64,000 nt of DNA from Exiguobacterium sp. s122 (GTDB lineage: Bacteria; Bacillota; Bacilli; Exiguobacteriales; Exiguobacteriaceae), in assembly GCF_018618475.1 (NCBI RefSeq), contig NZ_JACSMD010000001.1:496001-560000 (forward strand), read 5' to 3'. The notes under the pieces were generated by a model. The model worked only from the letters and a program-made list of their open reading frames with translations. It ran no database searches and was not told where the DNA came from. Each line of letters starts with the position of its first letter. Position 1 is the stretch's first letter. Shown here one piece after another: positions 8,864 to 17,814 of the stretch. The position numbers were made by a program, and so were the translations under genes.

Positions 8864-8938
8864 ATTTTGTTGACTGCGTTCATCCGTTGGCGCGATGCGA
8901 ACAAGACGGAGATATACCGTAAGTCCTTTTAATTCATT

Positions 8939-8977
8939 AAAAAAACGAACCGATTCGCGAAAGGCGAGTCGGTTCGT
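8939..8977 (-). terminator. Intrinsic terminator of the DHHW gene
   Basis: Read on the minus strand, ACGAACCGACTCGC and GCGAATCGGTTCGT form a long stem with a short loop, followed by a run of seven T. Confidence 0.85.
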
Positions 8978-8984
8978 CAATAAG

Positions 8985-10244
8985 TCAATCATTCAATTTC
9001 TCATGATAGAGCGGGATAAACTCACCGAGGTTGACATTATGGATGAACAAGACGACGTCGATATCGTTCTGTTTCACATACGTCTCAATCGATGACTCGT
9101 CAAAGTGACGGATGTCGATGACGGACAAGTGGCCGAAATGCTCCGGCAACAGCGTCAGCATCGGGTTCGCGTACGAATCTTTCAAGATGAGCGTGCGCGT
9201 GTCGTTCTTCGGAGTCTCTTGGTCCATCGTGATGATCGGCCAGTTACGGTGGAGGAAGAGCGAGTACATCTCTGTGTACGTTTCTTCTGCCTGAAGCGGT
9301 TTCTTGTTAATCAAGTTCCCGCCGCACGTCTCTGAGCGGTTGTAACAAATGTTGTTCGGCGTGTAACCGGCTTTCGGTTCGAGCCACTCGAACGAATCAC
9401 CGTCTTTCACGTACTGTAGCGTCGTGCTACGGGCGTACGAGCCGTAATAAGGACGTTCATGCGTTTTTGTCCGGAGTTCGCCTGGTTTCAGCGGTTCCCC
9501 GACTTCCGGGTGGTCAGCGGCGATTTGTTTCACCGTCTGCGCATAGGCGAGATAGGCGCCGTGAATATTCCAATGGTAGTCGGTCTTATAAAAGACGTCA
9601 CTCAACCGATCCGCTGCGTTCAACGGTTTCCGGTAATCCATGACCGTCATCCCTTCGACGCTCGCGAGCCCGTCCCGAACGTCTTTGAAGATTTTCGGCG
9701 CGTCATTGCCCATATAATCCGGCATGTTCGGACCGACATCGACCATCGAGGCCTTGTTCGGAGCGAGTCCGAAATAGACGTCGACGCCTGATTCGTTCAT
9801 GGAACTTGTAAATGTCGAGAGGTCATCGAGCAATCGCTGTGAGTCGACCGGTTCTTTCATCGGGGACTCCATCGTCCCGTCAGCCGAGACGTAAATCCCG
9901 TTTTTCACCGTTTGTCGGAACAAGTCCTTTGAAAGGAATGCGTGTAGGCTAATCCAACTGTCGCGGTTGACGACGTGGTCGGTCACGTACGACTCGACGC
10001 TCTTCATATAGGCGCCTGACATGACGTTCTCGATGGTCAGTTCGACCGGTGGGCCGGCCAGTTTTCGGTTCTCCATATCGGACACTTCACGCTTTTCCGA
10101 AGTTAGGGTCAAATAGGCCCCTCCGACCAAGAAAGCACAAAATCCGAGAACGATGATTGTATGAAGGATGAGCTTCGTTGATTTATGTCGATTGACGCGC
10201 CGTTGCCGAATCCGGTCATCGGGCACGCGGTTCAAGTTTTGCAT
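8985..10244 (-). CDS. DHHW / AlgJ-like extracytoplasmic acetyltransferase partner
   Basis: 419 residues with a basic N-terminus and one membrane anchor at ~25-46, leaving a large exterior domain. It has the D-x-H-W signature YKTDYHWN at ~219-226, and a late LKDSYANP motif that resembles the serine block of SGNH-like AlgJ/AlgX proteins. Such proteins accept acyl groups from an MBOAT partner and O-acetylate exopolysaccharide. The nearest MBOAT gene is convergent, not co-operonic. AAGGAG sits 8 bp before the ATG. Family assignment is good; the substrate is unknown. Confidence 0.8.
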   Translation of the reverse strand: MQNLNRVPDDRIRQRRVNRHKSTKLILHTIIVLGFCAFLVGGAYLTLTSEKREVSDMENRKLAGPPVELTIENVMSGAYMKSVESYVTDHVVNRDSWISLHAFLSKDLFRQTVKNGIYVSADGTMESPMKEPVDSQRLLDDLSTFTSSMNESGVDVYFGLAPNKASMVDVGPNMPDYMGNDAPKIFKDVRDGLASVEGMTVMDYRKPLNAADRLSDVFYKTDYHWNIHGAYLAYAQTVKQIAADHPEVGEPLKPGELRTKTHERPYYGSYARSTTLQYVKDGDSFEWLEPKAGYTPNNICYNRSETCGGNLINKKPLQAEETYTEMYSLFLHRNWPIITMDQETPKNDTRTLILKDSYANPMLTLLPEHFGHLSVIDIRHFDESSIETYVKQNDIDVVLFIHNVNLGEFIPLYHEKLND

Positions 10245-10281
10245 CTGGGATACTCCTTCGATTCAAATTAATCCGATACTC

Positions 10282-10290
10282 ATTCTACCA
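10282..10290 (-). promoter_or_regulatory. Extended -10 promoter of the DHHW gene
   Basis: Minus-strand TGGTAGAAT (TGn plus TAGAAT) about 40 bp upstream of the start codon. A convincing -35 was not found. Confidence 0.45.
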
Positions 10291-10332
10291 TATATTTGCT
10301 GTTGCTTCTGTAACAAAAACGTATCAGTCGAA

Positions 10333-10341
10333 TGATATAAT
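10333..10341 (+). promoter_or_regulatory. Extended -10 promoter of the DUF218 gene
   Basis: TGATATAAT (TGn plus perfect TATAAT) 25 bp before the ATG at 10367. It is back to back with the DHHW promoter. Confidence 0.5.
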
Positions 10342-10366
10342 TACAGCTAAAGGCAGGTGCACGTGA

Positions 10367-10867
10367 ATGAGACGACAAGCAGATGGGACGTATCGCTACG
10401 TCCTCATCCTCGGGGCGAAAGTGAACGGGATCCATCCGTCAAAGGCGCTTCGAAACCGAATCAATGTGGCGGCGGATTACGCGAAGCATCACCCGCACGT
10501 TGAGCTGATTGCGACCGGTGGCCAAGGACCGGACGAAGGGATGGCCGAGGCGCGTGTCATCGAGCGCGAGCTCATTCGTCTCGGTATCGATCGGACGCGT
10601 ATCCATGTCGAGGACGCTTCGACGTCGACGTACGAGAACTTTTATTTTAGCCGGGCGATTTGGGACGGAGAACCGGGGGTCACCGTCGTCACGAACGACT
10701 TCCACGTCCGCCGGGCCAGGCTCGTCGGGCGACTCTATTTCGGACTTCAAACGGACGGGCTCGGTGCGTCGACACCGACTTCAGTTAAACCGAAATATGT
10801 CATCCGCGAACAGCTCGCCTACGTCAAGCTGTTCCTCAACTATTTGCGCTGGAAGTGGCGCCCATAA
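10367..10867 (+). CDS. DUF218 (YdcF/SanA/ElyC-like) protein
   Basis: A 166-residue DUF218 domain: YVLILGAKVNG at the start, KALRNRINVAADYA, ATGGQG, EDASTSTYENFYFS and TVVTNDFHVRRARLVGRL. These match the nucleotide-binding-like fold of YdcF and ElyC, proteins linked to cell-envelope and undecaprenyl metabolism in other bacteria, though the reaction is not established. No signal peptide is visible, so it may be cytoplasmic or peripheral. It converges on the OatA-like gene through a shared terminator. Confidence 0.8.
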   Translation: MRRQADGTYRYVLILGAKVNGIHPSKALRNRINVAADYAKHHPHVELIATGGQGPDEGMAEARVIERELIRLGIDRTRIHVEDASTSTYENFYFSRAIWDGEPGVTVVTNDFHVRRARLVGRLYFGLQTDGLGASTPTSVKPKYVIREQLAYVKLFLNYLRWKWRP

Positions 10868-10899
10868 AAATGACCTAGCGACTATGCTAGGTCATTTTT
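10866..10899. terminator. Bidirectional intrinsic terminator
   Basis: AAAAATGACCTAGC and GCTAGGTCATTTTT form a 14-bp stem with a 6-base loop flanked by A- and T-runs. It serves both the DUF218 gene and the convergent OatA-like gene, whose stop codon lies within the arm. Confidence 0.88.
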
Positions 10900-12658
10900 C
10901 ACTGGTACAGCCAATCTCTTCTTCAAGCAATCGGCCGAACGCCTCGGCGCCATCAATCGTCAAATGGACACCGTCAGCTTCGAAGTAGTCGTTTTTGCCA
11001 GTGGATGCCTCGTGCCAATCGATGAGCGTGACGTTATCTCGAGACGCACTGGCACGTCTCAGTTTGTCGTTCACTTCTTGCTCCCACGGACGCGGCACAC
11101 GCGTGTTAATCAAATAGATACGGTCCGCGTCTTCGAACTGCTCAATCAACGTGTCGAGCTGCTCCATTTTGAAGGCCCCGTTCGTCCCGAGATGAAGGAA
11201 GACGACATGTCCCTGGGAATTGTATGTTTGATATGACATTGCGACGTCTTGCGCGTCGCGCACCTGACGCCCCAGTTCAGCATCAATTTTCATGTTCGGG
11301 AACGCACTGCCGAGATACTCGTTCAACCCGAGGAGGACCGAGTCCCCGATTGCAAGCGCTGGCGGACATGTATTAATTGGCTGTTCGGTATCCTCCTCCG
11401 CTTGTTCTGGAGGCGGTTCAGGTGCCGGATTCGGTTTCACAATCGGAATCTCCTCGGTCCGCTCATTCGTCCCACTGAAGGCGAGAATTGACAAGTTGCC
11501 GACGAGGACGAGCGAGAGGGCCGTCGCGACACTGACCGCCGCAAGTCGGCCAGGCGAGAGCGCAGGGCGTAACGACTGAAGTGCCCCTTTGAAGCCGAGT
11601 TGTCGTACCGGCGTCTCGATGAACCGGTACGACAACTCGGCAATCACGAGCGTCAACGCGACTTGTCCGAGCGCACGGAGCGGTTCAAACGTGCCGATTT
11701 GCGCAATCGGGGTCGTCAAGATGATGACCGGATAGTGCCATAAATAGATGCCGTACGTCCGGGTCCCGATGAGACGAATCCATTTGCTGCCGAACAGACG
11801 GGACCAAACGGTCGACGGATGGGCCGTCGCGGCGATCAAGATAGCCGACGCCAAGGCGACGAGTAAGAACCCGCCATAGTAGAGGAACGTGCCATACGCA
11901 CTCGCAGCCGTCATGATGACGAGGAGGCTGAGTAGCGCCATGCCGCCACCCATGTTCAAGATGCGGCGCCCGATGTCTGGCATCTCTCGTTTGAACGCGT
12001 CCGGTTGCCAACCGAAGGCGAGTAGCGCTCCAACGAGGAGGGCGAACAGACGCGTGTCCGTCCCGTAATAGACGCGGCTCGGGTCGACGCCTGGCGTGAA
12101 GTTGAACGCCATCCAAGCCGCTGAAGCGACGAGCATGACCGAAACGACTTGAAGCAGACGCCGTTTCGACTTCAAGCCGATGAGGAGCAAGAGCGGCCAG
12201 ACGAGATAGAACTGCTCCTCGATCGAGAGTGACCACAAGTTTTGAAGCGGCGACGGTTTCCCGAAACTCTCGAAGTACGAGACGTCATGGAAGACGTACC
12301 ACCAGTTGTTCACATAGACGAGCGCGGCGAGGGTATCTTGCCGCACCGTATTGAGCAAGTCCGGTTCGAACAACCAGACGACCGTCATGACGACCGAAAG
12401 CATGAAAATGAGTGCCGGCAACAGCCGCCGGAACCGGGCGATATAGAAGCGTTTCAAATCGAGTCGGCCCGCGTTCGCCCATTCGCGAATCAAGATGCCT
12501 GTGATCAAATAGCCGGACAGGACGAAGAAAACGTCGACCCCGAGGAAGCCCCCGGTTATGTATGGTGTGTTTACATGAAATAAAATGACCGCGAGGACGG
12601 CGAACGTGCGCAGTCCGTCCAGACCGGGCATATAGTTTGAGTGGCGCAACGGTTGCAT
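10892..12658 (-). CDS. oatA: OatA-like acyltransferase: AT3 membrane domain fused to SGNH domain
   Basis: 588 residues. The N-terminal ~380 form an acyltransferase-3 domain with about ten membrane segments and the R17-X10-H28 catalytic motif, then GGFLGVDVFFVLSGYLI. A Pro/Glu-rich linker (~405-430) leads to an exterior SGNH domain with S440 in IGDSVL, the N block LHLGTNG and the D562-H565 pair in ADGVHL. This layout matches OatA, which O-acetylates MurNAc in peptidoglycan and gives lysozyme resistance; other AT3-SGNH fusions modify other polymers, so the substrate is not certain. AAGGAAG precedes the ATG. Confidence 0.85.
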   Translation of the reverse strand: MQPLRHSNYMPGLDGLRTFAVLAVILFHVNTPYITGGFLGVDVFFVLSGYLITGILIREWANAGRLDLKRFYIARFRRLLPALIFMLSVVMTVVWLFEPDLLNTVRQDTLAALVYVNNWWYVFHDVSYFESFGKPSPLQNLWSLSIEEQFYLVWPLLLLIGLKSKRRLLQVVSVMLVASAAWMAFNFTPGVDPSRVYYGTDTRLFALLVGALLAFGWQPDAFKREMPDIGRRILNMGGGMALLSLLVIMTAASAYGTFLYYGGFLLVALASAILIAATAHPSTVWSRLFGSKWIRLIGTRTYGIYLWHYPVIILTTPIAQIGTFEPLRALGQVALTLVIAELSYRFIETPVRQLGFKGALQSLRPALSPGRLAAVSVATALSLVLVGNLSILAFSGTNERTEEIPIVKPNPAPEPPPEQAEEDTEQPINTCPPALAIGDSVLLGLNEYLGSAFPNMKIDAELGRQVRDAQDVAMSYQTYNSQGHVVFLHLGTNGAFKMEQLDTLIEQFEDADRIYLINTRVPRPWEQEVNDKLRRASASRDNVTLIDWHEASTGKNDYFEADGVHLTIDGAEAFGRLLEEEIGCTSEK

Positions 12659-12786
12659 GCTCCCACTTCCTTTCGTACGTTTCCCTATTGTTGAAAGAAT
12701 CTATCTTTCAGTATAACGAGACGACAGCTAGAAAAAGTTTCAAACGATTAACATTTTCCAAACGAAAGTGGAGCAAAACAGGAAAT

Positions 12787-12809
12787 AAAAAAAGGACCCC
12801 GAAAGGTCC
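12787..12809 (-). terminator. Intrinsic terminator of padR-chrA
   Basis: Minus-strand GGACC and GGTCC arms with a 6-base loop, followed by seven T. Confidence 0.8.
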
Positions 12810-12815
12810 CATTCG

Positions 12816-14000
12816 TTACAACATCCCGATCATCGAGCCGCCGATGACGCCGGCGATGACGAGTGACCAAGGTGGCAATTTCCAATAGGCGATCATGACG
12901 AACAACAACCCGGCGAAGACGAAGTCGACGACACCGTTCACCGTGCTCGTGAAGATCGGTTGATAGAACGCCGCAATCAAAATCCCGACGACGGCCGCGT
13001 TTACCCCGATGAGAGCACCGCCGACTTTCGGATTCTGGCGTAGCGCGTTCCAAAACGGGAGCGCCCCGAGGATAAGGAGAAACGCCGGCAGGAAGATAGC
13101 GAACGTCGCGAGCAACCCGCCCGGCACCCCGTTGATGACAGTCCCGAGGTATGATGCGAACGTGAACAGCGGTCCTGGAACGGCTTGGGCCGCCCCGTAA
13201 CCGGCAAGGAACGCCTCTTCGCTCAAGAATCCGGCCGGGACGAGCTCACGCTCAAGGAGCGGCAAGACAACGTGTCCGCCGCCGAAGACGAGCGCTCCGG
13301 CCCGGTAAAAGCTATCAAACATCGCGAGTGATTGATTCTCGATCGTCTCGCGCAAAATCGGCAAGATGACGAGAAGTGCCCCAAACAGTCCGAGGAGCGC
13401 CGCCCCGAGTCGTTTCGAGAGCGGGAACGTCGCCGATTTGACGTCCAAATTTTGCGGCTTGAATAGCAAGAACCCAACCAACGCAGCAAGAATGATGACG
13501 AGCACTTGGCTATACGCCGTCTGGACGAGCAATACACCAGCGAGGGCGAAGAAGGCAATCGTCCGGGTCTTCGCGTCCGGTGTGAGCTTTCCGGCCATCC
13601 CAAGGATGGCGTGGGCGACGATGGCGACGGCGACGACTTTCAATCCGTACAGCCAACCGGCATCCGAGACGTCAAGCCCGGAGACGAACAAGGCGAACAC
13701 GATGAGCGCGATGACCGACGGGGCGGTGAAGCCGATGAATGAGGTGATGCCGCCGAGAATCCCACCTCGGACGATGCCAATCCCGATACCGACTTGAGAG
13801 CTTGCTGGTCCGGGCAAAAACTGACAGAGGGCGACGAGGTCGGCGTACGCCTTCTCGTCAATCCATTTGCGGCGTCTGACGTATTCCTCGTGGAAGTAGC
13901 CGAGGTGGGCGATCGGTCCCCCGAACGACGTCAAGCCGAGTCGGGTCGAGACGAATAAAATCTCGAGTAACGTCTTGAGCGTTACACGTTGTTTTTCCAT
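12816..14000 (-). CDS. chrA: Chromate transporter, two-domain ChrA
   Basis: A 394-residue membrane protein made of two homologous CHR halves. The first has LTSFGGPIAHLGYFHEEYV and LCQFLPGPASSQVGIGIG. The second has the parallel VFGGGHVVLPLLERELV and YGAAQAVPGPLFTFASYLG. Long-chain CHR proteins export chromate from the cytoplasm, usually driven by the membrane potential. It follows the PadR gene by 6 bp, and its ribosome binding site GGAGTGA contains the PadR stop codon, so the two are one operon. Induction by chromate through the PadR protein is inferred. Confidence 0.9.
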   Translation of the reverse strand: MEKQRVTLKTLLEILFVSTRLGLTSFGGPIAHLGYFHEEYVRRRKWIDEKAYADLVALCQFLPGPASSQVGIGIGIVRGGILGGITSFIGFTAPSVIALIVFALFVSGLDVSDAGWLYGLKVVAVAIVAHAILGMAGKLTPDAKTRTIAFFALAGVLLVQTAYSQVLVIILAALVGFLLFKPQNLDVKSATFPLSKRLGAALLGLFGALLVILPILRETIENQSLAMFDSFYRAGALVFGGGHVVLPLLERELVPAGFLSEEAFLAGYGAAQAVPGPLFTFASYLGTVINGVPGGLLATFAIFLPAFLLILGALPFWNALRQNPKVGGALIGVNAAVVGILIAAFYQPIFTSTVNGVVDFVFAGLLFVMIAYWKLPPWSLVIAGVIGGSMIGML

Positions 14001-14006
14001 GTGGTG

Positions 14007-14318
14007 TCACTCCTTTATTTCTTTAAACAGTTCATGCGCTTTTTGGCGGGCTTCCGCCAAGACGACGAGCCCTTTTTCGGTCGTCGTGTAGTTCTTTCGG
14101 ATATGGCCGTCCACGTTCTCATTCGTGCGGATGAGCAAACCGTCTTTCTCCATCCCGTGTAAAATCGGATAGAGCGTGCCGGCACTGATCGCATAGCCGT
14201 GTTCACGGAGCTCTTCGACCATCCAGGCACCGTACACCGGATGTTCGGCGGCATGGTGCAAGATGTGGATATGGATGAAGCCGAGGAAGAGCTTCCGAAG
14301 GACGCGGTCTTCCATCAT
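14007..14318 (-). CDS. PadR-family transcriptional regulator of chrA
   Basis: About 103 residues with a winged-helix PadR domain: AAEHPVYGAWMVEELREHGY, ISAGTLYPILHGMEKDGLL and the wing IRKNYTTTEKGLVVL. The short C-terminal helix serves dimerisation. Several consecutive ATG codons follow AAGGAG; the one at 14318 has 6-bp spacing, while 14315 is also possible. PadR repressors often sit next to transporter genes and control them. A 21-bp dyad overlaps the upstream region and is the likely binding site. Confidence 0.85.
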   Translation of the reverse strand: MMEDRVLRKLFLGFIHIHILHHAAEHPVYGAWMVEELREHGYAISAGTLYPILHGMEKDGLLIRTNENVDGHIRKNYTTTEKGLVVLAEARQKAHELFKEIKE

Positions 14319-14332
14319 CATCAACTCCTTAA

Positions 14333-14353
14333 AATCGAATTTCGATATCGATT
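14333..14353. promoter_or_regulatory. Candidate PadR operator
   Basis: Inverted repeat AATCGA-9 bp-TCGATT with an internal TCGATATCGA palindrome, directly upstream of the PadR ribosome binding site. Position suggests autoregulation of padR-chrA. Confidence 0.45.
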
Positions 14354-14518
14354 ACCGACATCAGTCTAACAAGAACGCTTGAGCGGTTCAACTTTTCGTG
14401 TACTTCTTAACGAAAACTTAACAAACAAATATCGCGCATTATTCAATCGGTAAATATAGGGAAAATGCGAAAAATGGGGTAAACTATATAAAAAGTATGC
14501 AGCTTAGGAGGAAATGAC

Positions 14519-17203
14519 GTGACAAATCGCAACCTTACACCGTACCATACGTTGTTGCGCCATATGCCCCAAGGCTACGTCGAGTTCAAAGTGATCTATG
14601 ACGCGGCTTCGGAGCCGATCGATTACGAATTTGTAGAAGTGAATGAAGCGTTCGAGAAGATCATGAAAGTGAAACGCGATCATTTCATCGGCAGTGTGAT
14701 CACAGAGCTATTGAAAGACTTTGAATATAGCGAGCGTGAGTGGATCGTTCAGGTCGCCCGAGCCGTCAATAGCGGGGAGACGATTACGTTCGAGCACTAC
14801 TCGCGACGGAATAAAGCGTGGTATGAGCTGTCGGTCTTTAGCGAACGAGCAGGCTACGTCTCGACGATTTTCCACGATATCACGCCGCACGTCCAAGAGA
14901 ACAATGCATTGAAACAACTCGTGAACGTCAATAATCGCTTCATGTCGACGGGGCGGGAGTTACTCATCAATCAACACTTTTTAGATCAAATCCGTGACTT
15001 CACAGGGGCGAAGGCGGTCGCCTTGAACTTGATTGAAGAAGACGGGCTGACGTACTCGACGGTCGCCTTGAGCGGGATGAACGAGACGATTGAACGGAGT
15101 CTCGACATTTTAGGCTTTCATCCGGTGGGGAAGAAGTGGGGCGTCTATCCGGAACGCGTGCGGATGATGCAGGCGGAAAATCCGATCGTGTTTGACCGAG
15201 TCGAGCAGTTGATTGAAAATCGCTTGTCGCGGCGCCTAGTCAAAAACTTGGTCCGTATCTTCGACCTGGGTCAAATCATCTTGTTCAAAATTGAGAAAGA
15301 CGGTGTCTTATACGGGGACTTGACGATTGTCATGCAAGGGGATTACAAGCCGAATCGACTCGGCCTCGTCGACCTCTACATCCACCACATTCTAGAGCAG
15401 ATGACGAAATCCGATCAACAGACAGGACAAGCGAAAGAATCCATGTTCGAGAGCTTTGCGACGGTCGATTTAGAGTGTATCCTTTCACTCCAAAGTCATG
15501 AGGTACTTCACTTGAACGCCGCGTGGGAGCGCGTGCTCGGCTACTCGATGGATGAGCTCGAGAATATGGATTTCATTGGCCTCGTTCATCCGGAAGATCT
15601 GGCAAAAACAGATCGAGCGTTCGCACAGCTTGAGACCGGGCAAGAACTTTACCGCTTCGTCAATCGCTATCGAACGGTCGATGGCGATTATCGTTCGATT
15701 GAATGGCACTGCAAAGTCCAGGCGAACTATATTTATGCCGTCGCAAAAGATGTGACCGAGCGTGTCCAGCTCGAGGAAGAACTCGCAGAACGTGACCGAC
15801 TGCTCACCAAGTTGTCTAACCAGGTACCAGGTGCAATTTATCAATTTGAGCTTCGACCGGACGGTTCTTTCTCGTTCCCATTCTTTAGCCGAGGGTTTGA
15901 AGAATTGACCGGTGTGCTCGCAGAAGACGTCCAGCGAGACGCCAATATTGTGTTTGCGACGATTCATCCGGAAGACTATCCACAAGTCATGGCAAGCATC
16001 GAGGAGTCTTATCGCCAGTTGACAATTTGGGACGCCGAGTTCCGTGTGATCGGACCCGATGGTCAAATCACATGGATTTTAGGCTCGTCCCGTCCAGAGA
16101 AAATCGGGGAAGGTCACGTGCTCTGGCATGGCTATATCGGGGACGTAACCGAGAAGAAAAAGTACGAGATGGAGATTGAGTATCTCAGTTATCACGATCA
16201 ATTGACCGGCGTGAAAAACCGTCGTTATTTTGACGAAGTGCTCGTGACGTATGACGAGCCAGCGTATTATCCACTCGCGCTCATCGTTGTCGACATTAAC
16301 GGGCTAAAATTGACGAACGACGCTTTCGGTCATATGGTCGGGGACCGTTTGCTTATTGAAGCGTCCAACATTTTAAAACGTGAGGTCCGTGGCAAAGATA
16401 CGGTCGCGCGAATCGGTGGAGATGAGTTCGTCATTATCTTACCGAATACGGACGCGACCGAGGCAAAACAGTTAGCTGACCGGTTGAGCCGGCAATTTTT
16501 AGCAAAGTCGATTGAAGGCCTCCCGATTTCCGCTTCATTCGGTGAAGCGGTGAAGCAAGATGAGACGCTATCTATCGCCGAAGTGTTCAACTTGGCGGAA
16601 GACCGGATGTATCACCATAAAGTTTCGGAAAAGCAGAGCCGACGTCATCATTCGATTCAACTGATCATGCGAACACTGTACGAGAAAATCCCGCGAGAAG
16701 AAGCGCACTCGACACGTGTGGCCGAACTCGCCGAGAAACTCGGGATCGCGATGGGCTTTACGAGTTCAGAGGTAAGCGAATTGCGTGCCGCAGCGACGCT
16801 CCATGACATCGGGAAAGTCGCCATCAGCAATGAGATTCTCGATAAGACAGGACCGCTTACTGACGCCGAGTGGCGAGAAATTAAACGCCACCCGGAAGTG
16901 AGCTATAACATATTAAGCACGGTGCCGGAGTACGGCACACTGTCCGAAATCGTCCTCGCTCATCACGAACGTTGGGACGGGAAAGGCTATCCGAAAGGTC
17001 TTAGCTCATATGACATCCCAATCGCCTCGCGGATCATCTCCATCGCGGACACGTTTGACGTCATGGTGACGGGGCGACCGTACCGGAAAGCGAAGACGGT
17101 CGAGGAAGCACTCGCCGTCATCCGAGAAGAGGCGGGGAAACAGTTCGACCCGATGCTTGTCGAAGTCTTCTTTGAGAAAGTCGTACCGACGTTGCAACGC
17201 TAA
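14519..17203 (+). CDS. PAS-GGDEF-HD-GYP cyclic-di-GMP signalling protein
   Basis: 894 residues. There is a PAS-like domain (~10-130), a GAF-like region (~140-300), two more PAS domains (~310-415 and ~425-550), GGDEF (~560-715) and HD-GYP (~720-894). The GGDEF motif is intact (GGDEF 633-637) with an I-site RGKD five residues before it, so synthesis with product inhibition is possible. The HD pair H762-D763 and HHERWDGKGYP from 815 are intact, so hydrolysis of c-di-GMP is also possible. No membrane segment is seen; it should sense cytoplasmic signals. The start is GTG, with AGGAGG 7 bp upstream. It lies alone between a promoter gap and a strong terminator. Confidence 0.9.
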   Translation: MTNRNLTPYHTLLRHMPQGYVEFKVIYDAASEPIDYEFVEVNEAFEKIMKVKRDHFIGSVITELLKDFEYSEREWIVQVARAVNSGETITFEHYSRRNKAWYELSVFSERAGYVSTIFHDITPHVQENNALKQLVNVNNRFMSTGRELLINQHFLDQIRDFTGAKAVALNLIEEDGLTYSTVALSGMNETIERSLDILGFHPVGKKWGVYPERVRMMQAENPIVFDRVEQLIENRLSRRLVKNLVRIFDLGQIILFKIEKDGVLYGDLTIVMQGDYKPNRLGLVDLYIHHILEQMTKSDQQTGQAKESMFESFATVDLECILSLQSHEVLHLNAAWERVLGYSMDELENMDFIGLVHPEDLAKTDRAFAQLETGQELYRFVNRYRTVDGDYRSIEWHCKVQANYIYAVAKDVTERVQLEEELAERDRLLTKLSNQVPGAIYQFELRPDGSFSFPFFSRGFEELTGVLAEDVQRDANIVFATIHPEDYPQVMASIEESYRQLTIWDAEFRVIGPDGQITWILGSSRPEKIGEGHVLWHGYIGDVTEKKKYEMEIEYLSYHDQLTGVKNRRYFDEVLVTYDEPAYYPLALIVVDINGLKLTNDAFGHMVGDRLLIEASNILKREVRGKDTVARIGGDEFVIILPNTDATEAKQLADRLSRQFLAKSIEGLPISASFGEAVKQDETLSIAEVFNLAEDRMYHHKVSEKQSRRHHSIQLIMRTLYEKIPREEAHSTRVAELAEKLGIAMGFTSSEVSELRAAATLHDIGKVAISNEILDKTGPLTDAEWREIKRHPEVSYNILSTVPEYGTLSEIVLAHHERWDGKGYPKGLSSYDIPIASRIISIADTFDVMVTGRPYRKAKTVEEALAVIREEAGKQFDPMLVEVFFEKVVPTLQR

Positions 17204-17232
17204 AAAGAGACGGGTTCGTCCCGTCTCTTTTT
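17202..17232 (+). terminator. Intrinsic terminator after the c-di-GMP gene
   Basis: GAGACGGG / CCCGTCTC arms extended by A5/T5, with loop TTCGT. Confidence 0.88.
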
Positions 17233-17363
17233 ATTTGAGGAAAGGACGGACACAAAAGAGACAAATGATTTTAACGCCACATGCAGGAAAGTGTCGCATC
17301 TCGTCGAAAGTTTAATAGTCGGAGTATTCAGACAATTAACGGATGATGAAGTGAGGGATTCCC

Positions 17364-17759
17364 ATGAAAGGGTGGCAGTTCAATAAAGAATCAGGCGAAA
17401 AATTTCCGGACGAAATGGCATGGTCACTATTTTGTACGGTCGAGCCGAAGCGGATGGACGCGACGTTACCGTTTTATTACGATGAGTCGGTATTCCGATT
17501 CACAAACGGCAGCGAGTCATTTTATTTTAAAGTCTCGCCGAGCTATCACGAGTTCGAGGTGAACGTGAAAGATGCGAATGGCGAGCTCATCTATTACCAA
17601 CTGTTGCGTACGGTCGGAAAAGTGGAGGTGCTTGAGGACCGGCGTGACCATGGGGAGCTATTGATCGTCATGAACGAGGACCGAGAGCGGACGGTGACGA
17701 CGATCGAACTGACGGTGCGCCCGCGTTTTCGTGTACTCGTCAAAGAACACTATGTTTGA
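17364..17759 (+). CDS. Hypothetical protein, 131 aa
   Basis: I do not recognise this family. The protein is rich in aromatic residues and predicted beta strands (WSLFCTVEPKRMDATLPFYY, FYFKVSPSYHEFEV). It has no signal peptide, membrane segment or metal motif, and ends in a strand-like TVTTIELTVRPRFRVLVKEH. Codon use matches its neighbours. The ribosome binding site is weak (GTGAGGG). It lies between a terminator and csbD, whose candidate stress promoter overlaps its stop codon, so it may be a single-gene unit. Confidence 0.6.
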   Translation: MKGWQFNKESGEKFPDEMAWSLFCTVEPKRMDATLPFYYDESVFRFTNGSESFYFKVSPSYHEFEVNVKDANGELIYYQLLRTVGKVEVLEDRRDHGELLIVMNEDRERTVTTIELTVRPRFRVLVKEHYV

Positions 17760-17778
17760 GTTTTCCTCCGAGTGGTAC
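17754..17778 (+). promoter_or_regulatory. Possible sigma-B promoter for csbD
   Basis: GTTTGA, 13-bp spacer, TGGTAC resembles the sigma-B pattern GTTTAA-N12-15-GGGTAT. It lies 37 bp before the csbD start and overlaps the stop of the preceding gene. CsbD belongs to the sigma-B regulon in Bacillus, which supports the reading. Confidence 0.4.
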
Positions 17779-17814
17779 ATAAATTAGACAGGATACTACA
17801 AGGAGGAATGCTCG

